Below are positions 34,491 to 43,440 of a stretch of 50,886 nt of DNA, piece after piece. The translations under genes were made by a program, and so were the position numbers. The first letter of the stretch is position 1. Every line of letters starts with the position of its first letter. This DNA comes from Ardenticatenales bacterium (GTDB lineage Bacteria; Chloroflexota; Anaerolineae; Promineifilales; Promineifilaceae). The stretch spans positions 1-50,886 of the forward strand of contig JACKBM010000050.1 of NCBI GenBank assembly GCA_020634575.1, in the 5' to 3' direction. The notes beneath the pieces were generated by a model. It worked only from the letters and a program-made list of their open reading frames with translations, had not been told where the DNA came from and made no database searches.

Positions 34491-35669
34491 ATGCTGCGCT
34501 TTTTGACGGCTGGTGAATCCCATGGTCCACAGCTAACAACGATCCTGGAAGGATTTCCGGCCGGTCTGGCTGTTGACCAGGCTGATCTTGACCTCCAGAT
34601 GAGTCGCCGGCAAAAGGGCTACGGCTCCGGCGGCCGGATGAAGATCGAACAGGATCAGGCCCAGATCAGCAGCGGCGTGATGAATGGGCTGACGACAGGT
34701 GGCCCTATCACCCTCCACCTGCCCAACAAGGATTACGCCAAATGGCGCGAGCGGGATATCGAACCGATGACGGTCCCCCGGCCGGGCCATGCGGACCTGA
34801 CGGGCGCGATCAAATACGGCTACCGTGAGTTGCGTCTGGCGCTGGAGCGGGCTTCCGCCCGGGAGACGGCGATGCGGGTGGCGGTTGGCGGCTTGTGCCG
34901 CCAGCTGCTGGCCCAGTTTGGCATCGAGATTGGCAGCTATGTGACTTCAATCGGCAGCATCACCATCGAAATCCCGGCCGATCTGAGCTACGCGGAACGC
35001 TTTGCGACGGCCGAAGACAATGATGTGCGCTCGCCCTTGCCAGAGGCTGTGGAGCCGATTCGGGAACTGATTCGCGAGATCATGCAGGCCAAGGATACGG
35101 TGGGCGGCGTGTTTGAGGTGGTGGTGCTGGGGGCACCGGCCGGTCTTGGCAGCCACGTCCATTGGGACCGCAAGCTCGATGCCCAGCTGATGGCCGCCGT
35201 CGGCTCCATCCAGGCGATCAAAGGGGTTGAAATCGGCACCGCCTTCGCCAATGCCCACCTACCCGGTTCTGAAGTCCACGACGAGATCTACCTGGATGCG
35301 GATGGACAGACTCTGCGCCGCTACAGCAACCGGGCCGGCGGCTTTGAAGGCGGCATCACCACGGGCGAACCCATCGTCGTGCGCGCCGCCATGAAGCCGA
35401 TTTCCACCGTCCTCAATCCGCGCCGCTCCGTCGACCTGGCGGATGGCAGCGAATCCACCACCGTCTACGAGCGCTCTGATTTCTGCGCGGTGCCCCGGGC
35501 CGCCGTCGTCGGCGAGGCGATGGTGGCTTATGCGCTGGCCAACAGCTTGCTGGAGAAGCTGGGCGGCGACAGCGTGGCCGAGATGCAGACTCGCTTCGGC
35601 CAGCTGCGCCAGCCACGCCTGGCCGACCTGGAAATGGACAATTTGCCCTGGCGGTTCAACTTCGACTAG
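34491..35669 (+). CDS. aroC: Chorismate synthase
   Basis: 392 aa, the usual length. It converts 5-enolpyruvylshikimate-3-phosphate to chorismate, the last common step of aromatic amino acid and quinone synthesis, using reduced FMN. Motifs: MLRFLTAGESHGPQL, the Arg-rich RRQKGYGSGGRMKIE (FMN and substrate binding), RPGHADLTGAIKYG, RASARETAMRVAVG and ERSDFCAVPRAAVVGEAMVA. A GAGGAG lies about 8 nt upstream. A strong hairpin terminator follows. The rest of the shikimate pathway is not in the window. Confidence 0.97.
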   Translation: MLRFLTAGESHGPQLTTILEGFPAGLAVDQADLDLQMSRRQKGYGSGGRMKIEQDQAQISSGVMNGLTTGGPITLHLPNKDYAKWRERDIEPMTVPRPGHADLTGAIKYGYRELRLALERASARETAMRVAVGGLCRQLLAQFGIEIGSYVTSIGSITIEIPADLSYAERFATAEDNDVRSPLPEAVEPIRELIREIMQAKDTVGGVFEVVVLGAPAGLGSHVHWDRKLDAQLMAAVGSIQAIKGVEIGTAFANAHLPGSEVHDEIYLDADGQTLRRYSNRAGGFEGGITTGEPIVVRAAMKPISTVLNPRRSVDLADGSESTTVYERSDFCAVPRAAVVGEAMVAYALANSLLEKLGGDSVAEMQTRFGQLRQPRLADLEMDNLPWRFNFD

Positions 35670-35697
35670 ATTAATCACCCAATCAGACAACAAAAAA

Positions 35698-35728
35698 GAG
35701 CCAGCCTGCAAACCAGGCTGGCTCTTTT
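35698..35728. terminator. Rho-independent terminator between aroC and rpoD
   Basis: GAGCCAGCCTG (35698-35708), a 5-nt loop, CAGGCTGGCTC (35714-35724) and T4. AAAAAA just before the stem makes it work for rpoD on the opposite strand too. Confidence 0.9.
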
Positions 35729-35747
35729 CAATTTCGCTGGGTCCTGA

Positions 35748-37421
35748 TTAACTCAGGTAATCACGCAGTGCCTTGCTTCGGCTGGGATGGCGCAGCTTGC
35801 GCAACGCCTTCGCCTCGATCTGACGGATACGCTCGCGGGTTACGCCAAATTCGCGGCCAACCTCTTCGAGGGTATGATCTTTGCCGTCATTCAAGCCAAA
35901 GCGCATCTCAATAACGGAGCGCTCCCGCTCGGTCAGGAAACCAAGCACATTACGAACCTGCTCACGCAGCAGCTCGCGCGAAGCGGCATCCACCGGCTCA
36001 ACACCTTTGTCATCCGGGATAAAGTCCCCAAACTGGGTGTTATCTTCCTGACCAACGGGCAGCTCCAGGGACATAGGCTCCTGGGAGATCCGCTTGATAT
36101 TGCGGATTTTGCCTGCCGCCTGGCGCCATTTGCGGAACAGCAGCGGATCAATCCGCTCGCCGGCGCGCTGCGCTTCCTTGATCAGGGCAGACTCATCCTC
36201 AGTGAGGAAATCCAGCTCCAGGGCCAACTCTTCGTCGGTTGGCTCACGGCCCAGTTCCTGGACCATCTCACGCTGTTTACGCACAATTTTGTTGATGGTT
36301 TCGACCATGTGGACCGGGATCCGGATTGTCCGGGCCTGGTCGGCAATGGCGCGGCTGACCGCCTGGCGAATCCACCAGGTCGCGTAAGTGCTGAACTTGA
36401 ACCCCTTGGCGTGGTCAAACTTCTCAACCGCACGCAGAAGGCCCACATTTCCTTCCTGAACCAGGTCCAGAAAGGCGATGCCCCGGCCCATATACCGCTT
36501 GGCGACGCTGACGACGAGGCGCAGGTTGGCCCGGGTCAGGCTGGCCTTGGCTTGCTCAGCCAGCTCATAGATCCGCATCTCATTCAGCTCAAGAAGATCT
36601 TCGTCTAGCGGGATCCAGGAGCGGGAATCGTCGGTCGATGGCAACACACCATTTTCATTGTAGTAGCGACAGACCTCATCCGAAAGCTCATTAGGCATCA
36701 GGTAGAGGGCCGTAAACATCGCGAATATGCTGGCCGCCAGGGCAGACCAGCGCTCCGCCTGCCCCCAGTCGCCATCATTTAGGTAATGGCGCAGGTAGGA
36801 AGGCGAATTGTGCTGCCAGCTCTGCCGCAGCTGCTGCGCTTCCAGGATGAGCATAGCCACATCCGGCAGGTCAACGTTCATCGCCTGACTGGCAGCCACA
36901 GCTTCCAGCCAGCTGGATTCCAGCTGCTCATAATTAGACAGCATTGTCAGGACGCGATGGTTCTCCATCGGGCTGCCTTCATCGAAAAAGGAGGAGGAGA
37001 GCTCTTCCAGGGTGGAAGCAGCGGCCAGCTGGGTTGCCAGCCAGACTTCCTGTTCAGCCGTCAGCAGGGAGACCCGGCCGATTTCGCGCAGATAGGTCTG
37101 CACCGGATCGTCCTGGTCAGCATCATAAAATTGATCGCCCTGCGGCGTCGTATCGATGGCGTCCTCTTCTGCGTCAAGCGTGATGATGGCGCTCGGCGTT
37201 GGCTCGTCGTCATCGCCTTCATCGTCATCGTCGGCGGACTCTTTGTCTCCATCGAGTTGTACGCCCATCTTTTGCAGCTGGGCATACAGCTTATCGGCCT
37301 GTTCCTCATCCACAGAGGCGAGAACCTTCTGGATATCATCATCATCCAGTTCGTCGCCATTTTGTGCCTGCTCAAGCAGATCATCGACAGTGATCTTGTC
37401 TTCTTTCTGACTGTTACTCAT
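35748..37421 (-). CDS. rpoD: Primary RNA polymerase sigma factor (RpoD/SigA)
   Basis: 557 aa. Acidic N-terminus with runs of Asp/Glu (about 20-90), then [21 protein letters not shown] (region 1.2), a non-conserved insert of about 130 residues, and region 2 ([60 protein letters not shown]), which holds the -10 recognition helix. Region 3 ([14 protein letters not shown]) and region 4 ([45 protein letters not shown]) follow. It sits just downstream of dnaG, the classic dnaG-rpoD order, and may also use its own promoter in the 177-nt gap. The insert sets it apart from short SigA forms. Confidence 0.95.
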   Translation of the reverse strand: MSNSQKEDKITVDDLLEQAQNGDELDDDDIQKVLASVDEEQADKLYAQLQKMGVQLDGDKESADDDDEGDDDEPTPSAIITLDAEEDAIDTTPQGDQFYDADQDDPVQTYLREIGRVSLLTAEQEVWLATQLAAASTLEELSSSFFDEGSPMENHRVLTMLSNYEQLESSWLEAVAASQAMNVDLPDVAMLILEAQQLRQSWQHNSPSYLRHYLNDGDWGQAERWSALAASIFAMFTALYLMPNELSDEVCRYYNENGVLPSTDDSRSWIPLDEDLLELNEMRIYELAEQAKASLTRANLRLVVSVAKRYMGRGIAFLDLVQEGNVGLLRAVEKFDHAKGFKFSTYATWWIRQAVSRAIADQARTIRIPVHMVETINKIVRKQREMVQELGREPTDEELALELDFLTEDESALIKEAQRAGERIDPLLFRKWRQAAGKIRNIKRISQEPMSLELPVGQEDNTQFGDFIPDDKGVEPVDAASRELLREQVRNVLGFLTERERSVIEMRFGLNDGKDHTLEEVGREFGVTRERIRQIEAKALRKLRHPSRSKALRDYLS

Positions 37422-37508
37422 AAGTTGCTTTTCTTCTGATCGTGATTGAGGTGACCCACATTTAAGGATTCACTTGCATCGCCCGCTGGCCCTAATACGG
37501 CAAACGTA

Positions 37509-37537
37509 ATTGTCCCACGCACCAGAGTGTCGTGCAA
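37509..37537 (-). promoter_or_regulatory. Possible internal promoter of rpoD
   Basis: On the minus strand TTGCAC (37537-37532), 17-nt spacer, GACAAT (37514-37509), in the dnaG-rpoD gap. Both boxes depart from consensus, so this is a moderate match. Confidence 0.4.
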
Positions 37538-37598
37538 CATTGGGAATAGTACTATACGGTCAGAGACCGATGCGAAATTACCGAATGCTCATACGCGG

Positions 37599-39617
37599 TT
37601 AACCACCACGCCGGCTCATGGCGGACATCGTATGTTTGGCGCGATTGATTCGGTTTACCAGCAGAGGCAATTCTCTGAGCAGCTGCTGATGTGTTTCCAG
37701 CAGCGTCTGGTTGTCCTCATTGTCTGTGGAATGAAATTGCTGATTCACCTCACGCAATAACATCTTGGCCCGTTCAAGCCGGCAATCCAGGATAGCCAAC
37801 GCCAGAGTCTCCGGCTGACGCTGGTTTTCCGACAGATTACCGGCCGGTGCCTGCAAAATAGACCGCACATGGTCCTGCAGCGAATTGTCTAGCCGGCCGA
37901 CAAAACTCTCCAGCGTTTCGTAGCCATCCGCCCGCAGTAGCCCGTGCAGTTCACGCCAGACCACCTGATCCTCGGTCCGGCTGAAATCCTGATCATGAAC
38001 CGCTTTTTGCTCAACCTCTAACAGGCGGCTGTCCACCTGGGTCAGCAAAGCAGGTTCTTCTAATAAACGACGCAACACGTAGGTTTCCCGCATGTGCGTA
38101 TTGATCGCCCCACCCTGGACCGGCTGTTGCCCGGGTAGGCGACTACCCACAACCCTGCGGGCCGTACCATTTCCCTGTTTGGCAGTGACCAGACGCCGGT
38201 CTGCGGTATTGCCGGCCGAAGCGTCCGGCCCATCGCCCCAGGTTGGCGGCGGCCCCGGCCGTTTGCGGCTGCGGTTCTGCTCTGCCCACATCTGCCGCAA
38301 GGAACGCTCGTCTATACGCAAGGTAGTGGCCAGTAGTTGCCGGTAATGATCCCTTTCCACCGCATTCTGAATATCGGCAATCAGCGGCAAGACCTGGCGC
38401 GCCACATCAGCCTTTGCCTTGGGGTCCTGCATATCCAGGTCCGCAGCGGATAGCTCGATGACATAGGCCACGATGGGCCGCGCCTTGGCCAGTAGCTGCG
38501 GCCAGGCCGCCGGATTGGCCCGGATCAGGGAGTCCGGATCTTCACCCTCAGGCATCGTCACGACGCGAATATCCGCCTGCAGCCGCCCTTCCTGGCGCAC
38601 CAGCCCGCGGGCATCAAAGACGATCTCTGTCTCGCGATCCAACGTTTCGCGGGCGACCTGCAAACTGCGCATGGTCGCGCTGGCGCCGGCCGCATCCGCG
38701 TCCAGGGCCATCACAAAGCGAGTGGTATATCGCTTGAGCAGCCGCAGCTGATCGGGCGTCAGCGCCGTGCCCATCTGGGCCACTACGTTGCGAAAACCCG
38801 CCTGCCAGGCACGGATCACGTCCATATACCCTTCGACGATCACCACTTGCTTGGCTTCGCGGATATCTTGCTTGGCAAAATCCAGCCCATAAAGCAGACG
38901 CCCTTTATCAAACATGTCCGTCTGCGGCGAGTTGAGGTATTTGGGAATGCCGTCCTTGGCCAACGTGCGCGCCCCAAAACCGACCACCTTGCCATCCAAA
39001 TCACGAATTGGGAAGATGAGTCGATCACGAAAGCGATCATAAACCGTCCCGCGCTCGTCGTTTCGGCTCAAAAGGCCGACCTGGAGGAGTTCTTCCTGGG
39101 TGTAGCCCTGGGCCAGAAAATGGTCCCGACAGGCGTCCCAGGAGTTCAGGGCATAACCCAGTTTGAAAAATGAGAGCGTGGTTTCATTCAGATCGCGCCC
39201 GGCCACATAGCGGCGGGCATAGTCAGCCTGGGGGGCATAGAGCAGCAGCTGGTGGAAATAATCTGCCACAGCTTCCAACAGGCCGGCCTGGCGCGCTTCA
39301 GCGGCTTCCTGCTGCTCATCTTTTTTGTGATAGGGTTCCAGTTCAACGCCGGCGCGGCGGGCCAGAATCTCCAGCGCTTCGCGGAACTCGATATTATCCC
39401 GCTTCATCACGTAGCTGAAGACATCGCCGCCTTCAGCACAGGCGCCAAAACAATGCCAGGTCTGGGTATGGGGAAAGACGTGGAAGGACGGGGTCCGCGT
39501 ATTCTGGTGGAAGGGGCAGAAACCTTGCAGCGACCGGCCGGATTTACGCAGCTGAACCGTCTCGCCGACAATGTCGACAATATCGAGTCTAGCCTTGATC
39601 TCTTCGGTGACGCTCAT
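37599..39617 (-). CDS. dnaG: DNA primase
   Basis: 672 aa. It makes RNA primers at the replication fork. An N-terminal CHC2 zinc domain carries FCPFHQNTRTPSFHVFP and HCFGACAEGGDVFSYVM; the second half has Cys-x3-Cys where many primases have Cys-x2-Cys. RNA-polymerase core: FRDRLIFPIRDLDGKVVGFGAR, KYLNSPQTDMFDKGRLLYGL, the Toprim Glu in VVIVEGYMDVI and the Asp pair in ALDADAAGA. The C-terminal helicase-binding region (about 500-670) is poorly conserved, as usual. A TATAAT-like -10 on the minus strand (39695-39690) precedes the gene by 72 nt. rpoD follows on the same strand. Confidence 0.95.
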   Translation of the reverse strand: MSVTEEIKARLDIVDIVGETVQLRKSGRSLQGFCPFHQNTRTPSFHVFPHTQTWHCFGACAEGGDVFSYVMKRDNIEFREALEILARRAGVELEPYHKKDEQQEAAEARQAGLLEAVADYFHQLLLYAPQADYARRYVAGRDLNETTLSFFKLGYALNSWDACRDHFLAQGYTQEELLQVGLLSRNDERGTVYDRFRDRLIFPIRDLDGKVVGFGARTLAKDGIPKYLNSPQTDMFDKGRLLYGLDFAKQDIREAKQVVIVEGYMDVIRAWQAGFRNVVAQMGTALTPDQLRLLKRYTTRFVMALDADAAGASATMRSLQVARETLDRETEIVFDARGLVRQEGRLQADIRVVTMPEGEDPDSLIRANPAAWPQLLAKARPIVAYVIELSAADLDMQDPKAKADVARQVLPLIADIQNAVERDHYRQLLATTLRIDERSLRQMWAEQNRSRKRPGPPPTWGDGPDASAGNTADRRLVTAKQGNGTARRVVGSRLPGQQPVQGGAINTHMRETYVLRRLLEEPALLTQVDSRLLEVEQKAVHDQDFSRTEDQVVWRELHGLLRADGYETLESFVGRLDNSLQDHVRSILQAPAGNLSENQRQPETLALAILDCRLERAKMLLREVNQQFHSTDNEDNQTLLETHQQLLRELPLLVNRINRAKHTMSAMSRRGG

Positions 39618-39739
39618 GCGGCTGCTTCCTGGTTGAGGCCACGCTGCCCCCGGGCAGAGGACCGATCAGAATGGGGATCAGAGCCGCTAATTATAGCCCA
39701 CGTTCAAACGAACCGGAAGGTTTTCACTGAATATTCAGC

Positions 39740-40264
39740 CTACGCCAACAGATCTCTAACGGCAGCCAGCGCCGCCTCAAAATCAGGGAACATCCCAATC
39801 TGGGGACAATATTCGATATAGGTGATCTTGTCATCACGATCGATGACAAAGATGGCCCGCTGCTCCAGCCGCCATTCCTTGATATAGGTGCCGTAGGCCA
39901 GACCAAAAGACATATCCTGATGATCGGAGATGACCTGGATACGGTCAATACCGGCGGCGCCACACCAGCGGCGCTGATTGAACGGATGCTCAGCGCTGAC
40001 CGTCAAGATCACGACGTCATCACCAAAATTGGCGGCCTCTTCGTTAAAGCGCCGGGTCTGCTGGTCGCAAATGCCGGTATCCAGCGAGGGAACCACCGAA
40101 ATCAACCGAATCTTACCGGCCGAATCTGCCAGCGAAACTGTACTCAAATCATTGGCTACCAGCGTAAAAGCCGGCGCCGTGTCACCCACCTGCAGCGGCA
40201 TCCCCAAAAGCGTCAGGGGATTGTCGCGCACTGTTACACCACCAGGACGTTCTGCAACGGTCAT
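39740..40264 (-). CDS. tpx: Thiol peroxidase, atypical 2-Cys peroxiredoxin
   Basis: 174 aa, normal for Tpx. It reduces hydrogen peroxide and organic peroxides with electrons from thioredoxin. The peroxidatic Cys66 is in PSLDTGICDQQTRRFNEEA, the resolving Cys101 in FNQRRWCGAAGI, and the Tpx-type QVGDTAPAFTLV and LTVSAEHPF are present. Pro-Ser-Leu-Asp-Thr before Cys66 is the family signature. AAGGAG lies about 8 nt upstream. It follows the cold-shock-like gene by 28 nt on the same strand, so they are probably one operon. Confidence 0.94.
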   Translation of the reverse strand: MTVAERPGGVTVRDNPLTLLGMPLQVGDTAPAFTLVANDLSTVSLADSAGKIRLISVVPSLDTGICDQQTRRFNEEAANFGDDVVILTVSAEHPFNQRRWCGAAGIDRIQVISDHQDMSFGLAYGTYIKEWRLEQRAIFVIDRDDKITYIEYCPQIGMFPDFEAALAAVRDLLA

Positions 40265-40292
40265 TCATTTCTCCTTGCCGAATAGGGCCCGC

Positions 40293-40808
40293 TTAAAAAA
40301 GCTGTGACGGGTCACCTTGATAAGGCTCTATCTCGCTGGCCTCCAACCCTTTCTGGGTTTCTTCCACATCGTAAAGCAACCAGGAGCCTTCCGCCAGCGT
40401 CTCGGGATCACCAATAAAGTCAGAACGGTGGAAGAAAATATCCTCGCCGGCGCCGCGGGCAATAAAGCCATACCCCCGGCTCGGGTTGTACCATTTCAAC
40501 CGACCGATATATTTGCCTGTTTCCGGATCAATCTGGATCGTGACAGGCTGCCAATCGTCAGACTCATCGTCGTCCTCAGATTCATCGTCGTAATCTTCTT
40601 CGTCGTCCGCGAAGACAAAAGCGTCACCGGCCGGTGCCTCAGCGGCAGCAGTCGCCGTTACGGTCCGGACCGGGGGTGTCTCCTCAAGCTCGGCCAGGGC
40701 CTCCGGTTCAACCGGCAAGCCGGCCTCGCTTAATTGCCTTTGCATTTCTACGGTAAAGAGGAAGCGATTACCAGCTTCGTCGGTTGCCCATCTGTCTGCG
40801 AATTTCAT
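40293..40808 (-). CDS. Cold-shock-domain-like protein with long acidic N-terminal extension
   Basis: 171 aa. The C-terminal 65 residues match a cold-shock domain, GRLKWYNPSRGYGFIARG (RNP1-like GYGFI) and EDIFFHRSDF (RNP2-like), with a GSWLLYDVEETQKG end, close to typical CspA-family strands. This region should bind single-stranded RNA or DNA. In front lies a 100-residue extension that no CspA has. It begins with a short helix-like segment (MKFADRWATDEAGNRFLF) and then an almost purely acidic stretch (DDEEDYDDESEDDDESDD). AAGGAG lies about 9 nt upstream of the ATG. tpx is the next gene. Confidence 0.85.
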   Translation of the reverse strand: MKFADRWATDEAGNRFLFTVEMQRQLSEAGLPVEPEALAELEETPPVRTVTATAAAEAPAGDAFVFADDEEDYDDESEDDDESDDWQPVTIQIDPETGKYIGRLKWYNPSRGYGFIARGAGEDIFFHRSDFIGDPETLAEGSWLLYDVEETQKGLEASEIEPYQGDPSQLF

Positions 40809-41026
40809 AGCTGCTTCTCCTTGGCCAAAAGACGAATTCTATTTTAGCGCAAAGCTGGCATTTAGGGGAAAGCAGCCGCCCACAACTGTTGCCCCCCCAC
40901 TTTCAGGCTTTCATTTTTGGTGGCTCAATGATTGCGGCCGGCCTGGCTACCAGCATGCGGCAATTTCAATTCCGGATAAGGAGATTCAGTCAGGCCGCGC
41001 CTGCACTCCAGGCGGGCCGGCTCACT

Positions 41027-41617
41027 TTAGCGATTGGAGACGTAGAAGCCGACGGTGCTCTTGTGACCGCGCTGGTTGAGAATTGCCCCCAGGGAGGGCG
41101 CCGGCCGCCATTGATATTTGAAATCGTAGAAGTAGTTAATCATGGCGGCGGCCGCATCGTTACGGCCGGATTCCTGGGTCAGCGTCTCACCCATGGACAG
41201 AAACCCGGGTCGTTCACCATCAAAGTAGCGCACTTCGTAAAAAGGCTCGCCCCGATCTGCTTCCTGCACATTGATGTCCAGCAAAGGCAGTTTTTCTTCC
41301 TCGCCCTCTTCAAAGATGAACATACGTACTGCCAGGATATCTTCCCGTTCATTCATCCGGGCCGCTTCCGTGGTGGAGACGAAAACCAGGTCAAAACCAT
41401 TCAGACCAAAAGTCGCCATCAGCAGCGCTTCACTATTGGTCTTGAGCTCAACCTTGCGGATGCCCCGCAAACCCAATTCACTGGCGGCAATGGTGAAGCG
41501 GGCCACCCCTTCCAGAACGCCCTTACGGAACGGGATAGCATGCTCCAGCAAATCACGGCGCCGTGCATCGTGACTGTCCTGATTTTGTTTGAGGGAATTA
41601 ATGTCAACAGATGGCAT
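41027..41617 (-). CDS. Conserved-looking hypothetical protein next to the FHA kinase
   Basis: 196 aa. No family recognised. It has a mixed alpha/beta composition, no signal peptide and no transmembrane helix. Segments that look structured are FTIAASELGLRGIRKVELK, ATFGLNGFDLVFVSTTEAARM, AVRMFIFEEGEEEKLPLLDI and FYEVRYFDGERPGFLSMGE. The start at 41617 lies 25 nt after the stop of the Ser/Thr kinase gene on the same strand, so it is likely part of the same message and could be a partner or substrate. 218 nt of sequence follow, with only a small G+C hairpin (around 41000-41020). Confidence 0.65.
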   Translation of the reverse strand: MPSVDINSLKQNQDSHDARRRDLLEHAIPFRKGVLEGVARFTIAASELGLRGIRKVELKTNSEALLMATFGLNGFDLVFVSTTEAARMNEREDILAVRMFIFEEGEEEKLPLLDINVQEADRGEPFYEVRYFDGERPGFLSMGETLTQESGRNDAAAAMINYFYDFKYQWRPAPSLGAILNQRGHKSTVGFYVSNR

Positions 41618-41642
41618 AACAATACTCGTTGGCGCCCAGGGC

Positions 41643-43304
41643 TTATTCCTTCAGGTTCAGAGTAACAGTGTACACGCCCAGGCGGAGGGGGACACCCGGC
41701 TGCCAGACAACGGGCGAACCGGCCGGTAAGCGCTGCGTATCCAAAAAGGTGCCGTTGGTGCTGTTGAGGTCGGTCACTTCCACCCGCTCACCCCGGCGCA
41801 TGATGCGACAATGATTCTTGGAAACACGCGGGTTGTTCAGGGTCATGTCGCAGCTATCCAGCCGCCCCAACACCACCGGCGCATTATTAACCAGCATCAG
41901 GCTGGCCGGCGAACCTTCCGGACAATTGATTTCCGGCACCGGCAGATTGGCCGGCGTCGGTGGCCGCTCTTCCGCCGGCGGCGTCGCCGGCCGGGCCATA
42001 TCGACCTTCTTTTCCACCACAAACAGCGTGTACGGCCCCAGCTGAACCTGCTGGTCCGAGGGCCACTCATAAAAACGGTCCTTGTCCAGACGCAAGCCAT
42101 TCAAATAGCTGCCATTGGTTGAACCCAGGTCCCGGACCAGCACCCGCCCGTCCTGCAGCAAAATCTCGCAATGTTCCTTGGAAACATACCGTTCCGTCGG
42201 ATGGATCAACACAATGTCAAGACCCGGGCGCCGGCCTACCGTCAGCCGCCCGCCGGGCCGCAGCGGGAGTGTCCGGTCCTCATTGTGATCATCACGCAGT
42301 ACGCGCACGGCGAAGCGGGATTCGCCCTCTTCTGTGGTCGCCCCACTGGGCTTGGAATCACTCTCGCGCAGCGCATTGATCTCGGGGCTGGTGCGGAAGT
42401 TCGAAGTCAGCGCCTGATGTACAGCAGACTGCTGCACATCCTCCACCTCTTCACCAACCTCGCCGGCGATCTTTTCCAGGATGTGAATAACCTCATCAGC
42501 ATCAGCCGGCCGGTGCTTTTTGTCCGGACTTAACATCCGCTGCACCAGGTTATCCAGCCGGATGGGCACATCGTGTTTCAATGCTTTAAGGGGGATAAGC
42601 TCGCCCGATTTGTGATACTTGGCCGCATCAAACAGGTTGCGAATCGGGTAGGGCCGCTTGCCCGTAACCGCCTCATACAACATGACGCCTAGCGAATAAA
42701 TATCCGCCCGGCCATCGACCTCTTCGCCCCGGCATTGCTCGGGCGGCATATAGGCGGGCGTGCCGACGCTGATGCCGCGCTGGGTCTCCAGCAGGCTGTT
42801 CTCGGCCAGCTTAACCAGGCCGAAGTCCGTGATGACGGCCCGATAGGGCAAATGGGCCCGAATGCTGTCGGTCAGCAGAATGTTGTCGGGTTTCAGGTCG
42901 CGGTGCAGGACACCGGATTGATGGGCAAACGCGAGGACATCGGCAATTTGCAGGAAAATCTGAATGATGTCACTGATCGGGATCCCCTGCTTGTTATCAC
43001 GTAGCAGGTCACGCAGGCTGATCCCGTCGATGAACTCCATCATCAGGTAATACTGGTCGTCAAATTGGCCAAAATTGGTGACCTTGGCGATGTTGGGGTG
43101 ATCCAGGCGAGCCGCGGTGCGCGCTTCCTGTAAAAAGCGTTCGTAAAAGCCAGGTTGACGGGCCAATTCCGCCCGCAGAACTTTCACGGCCACGTCGGTT
43201 TCCAGCTCAGGATGATGGGCCCGGTAAACAATGCCCATACCACCCTTACCAATGATCTCTTTGATCTCGAAATTATTAATAACCTGGCCGATTAACGTAT
43301 CCAT
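41643..43304 (-). CDS. Serine/threonine protein kinase with two C-terminal FHA domains
   Basis: 553 aa from ATG 43304; a TTG two codons earlier is also in frame. The PknB-like kinase domain fills 1-290: glycine loop IIGKGGMGIVYRA, AVKVL lysine, HRDLKPDN with catalytic Asp146, DFG Asp170, GTPAYMPPEQ, and DIYSLGVMLYEAVTGKRPY. Two FHA domains follow (about 325-425 and 460-550), each with GR...SKEHC/SKNHCRI and LxSTNGS/TNGT, which bind phosphothreonine. No transmembrane helix is visible, so this kinase is cytosolic, unlike most bacterial PASTA kinases. The promoter reads CTAACA-17-TATACT. It overlaps no neighbour and precedes an unknown 196-aa gene. Confidence 0.94.
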   Translation of the reverse strand: MDTLIGQVINNFEIKEIIGKGGMGIVYRAHHPELETDVAVKVLRAELARQPGFYERFLQEARTAARLDHPNIAKVTNFGQFDDQYYLMMEFIDGISLRDLLRDNKQGIPISDIIQIFLQIADVLAFAHQSGVLHRDLKPDNILLTDSIRAHLPYRAVITDFGLVKLAENSLLETQRGISVGTPAYMPPEQCRGEEVDGRADIYSLGVMLYEAVTGKRPYPIRNLFDAAKYHKSGELIPLKALKHDVPIRLDNLVQRMLSPDKKHRPADADEVIHILEKIAGEVGEEVEDVQQSAVHQALTSNFRTSPEINALRESDSKPSGATTEEGESRFAVRVLRDDHNEDRTLPLRPGGRLTVGRRPGLDIVLIHPTERYVSKEHCEILLQDGRVLVRDLGSTNGSYLNGLRLDKDRFYEWPSDQQVQLGPYTLFVVEKKVDMARPATPPAEERPPTPANLPVPEINCPEGSPASLMLVNNAPVVLGRLDSCDMTLNNPRVSKNHCRIMRRGERVEVTDLNSTNGTFLDTQRLPAGSPVVWQPGVPLRLGVYTVTLNLKE

Positions 43305-43411
43305 TTCCAATCAGCTGCCACGCATTCCTGATGTCGATTTTGAGATGTTTTGCTTCAGGACGATCTGGCTCCCACACGGTCCTGCTGGTTGTTTACCCAA
43401 ACGCCCCGCTT

Positions 43412-43440
43412 AGTATACCTCAAAATGTGCCGCCTGTTAG
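43412..43440 (-). promoter_or_regulatory. Promoter of the FHA kinase gene
   Basis: On the minus strand CTAACA (43440-43435), 17-nt spacer, TATACT (43417-43412), about 100 nt before the kinase start. It overlaps the last codons of the aconitase X gene. Confidence 0.45.

Noticed and set aside
39696..39716. LexA-type box upstream of dnaG
   Set aside because: The inverted repeat there is GTTC-N4-GAAC, the opposite order to the GAAC-N4-GTTC consensus.
40990..41026. Terminator after the 196-aa gene
   Set aside because: A G+C hairpin is present but no T run follows on the minus strand.
40889..41665. A 258-codon plus-strand frame
   Set aside because: Antisense to the 196-aa gene, which has better composition and fits the kinase operon.
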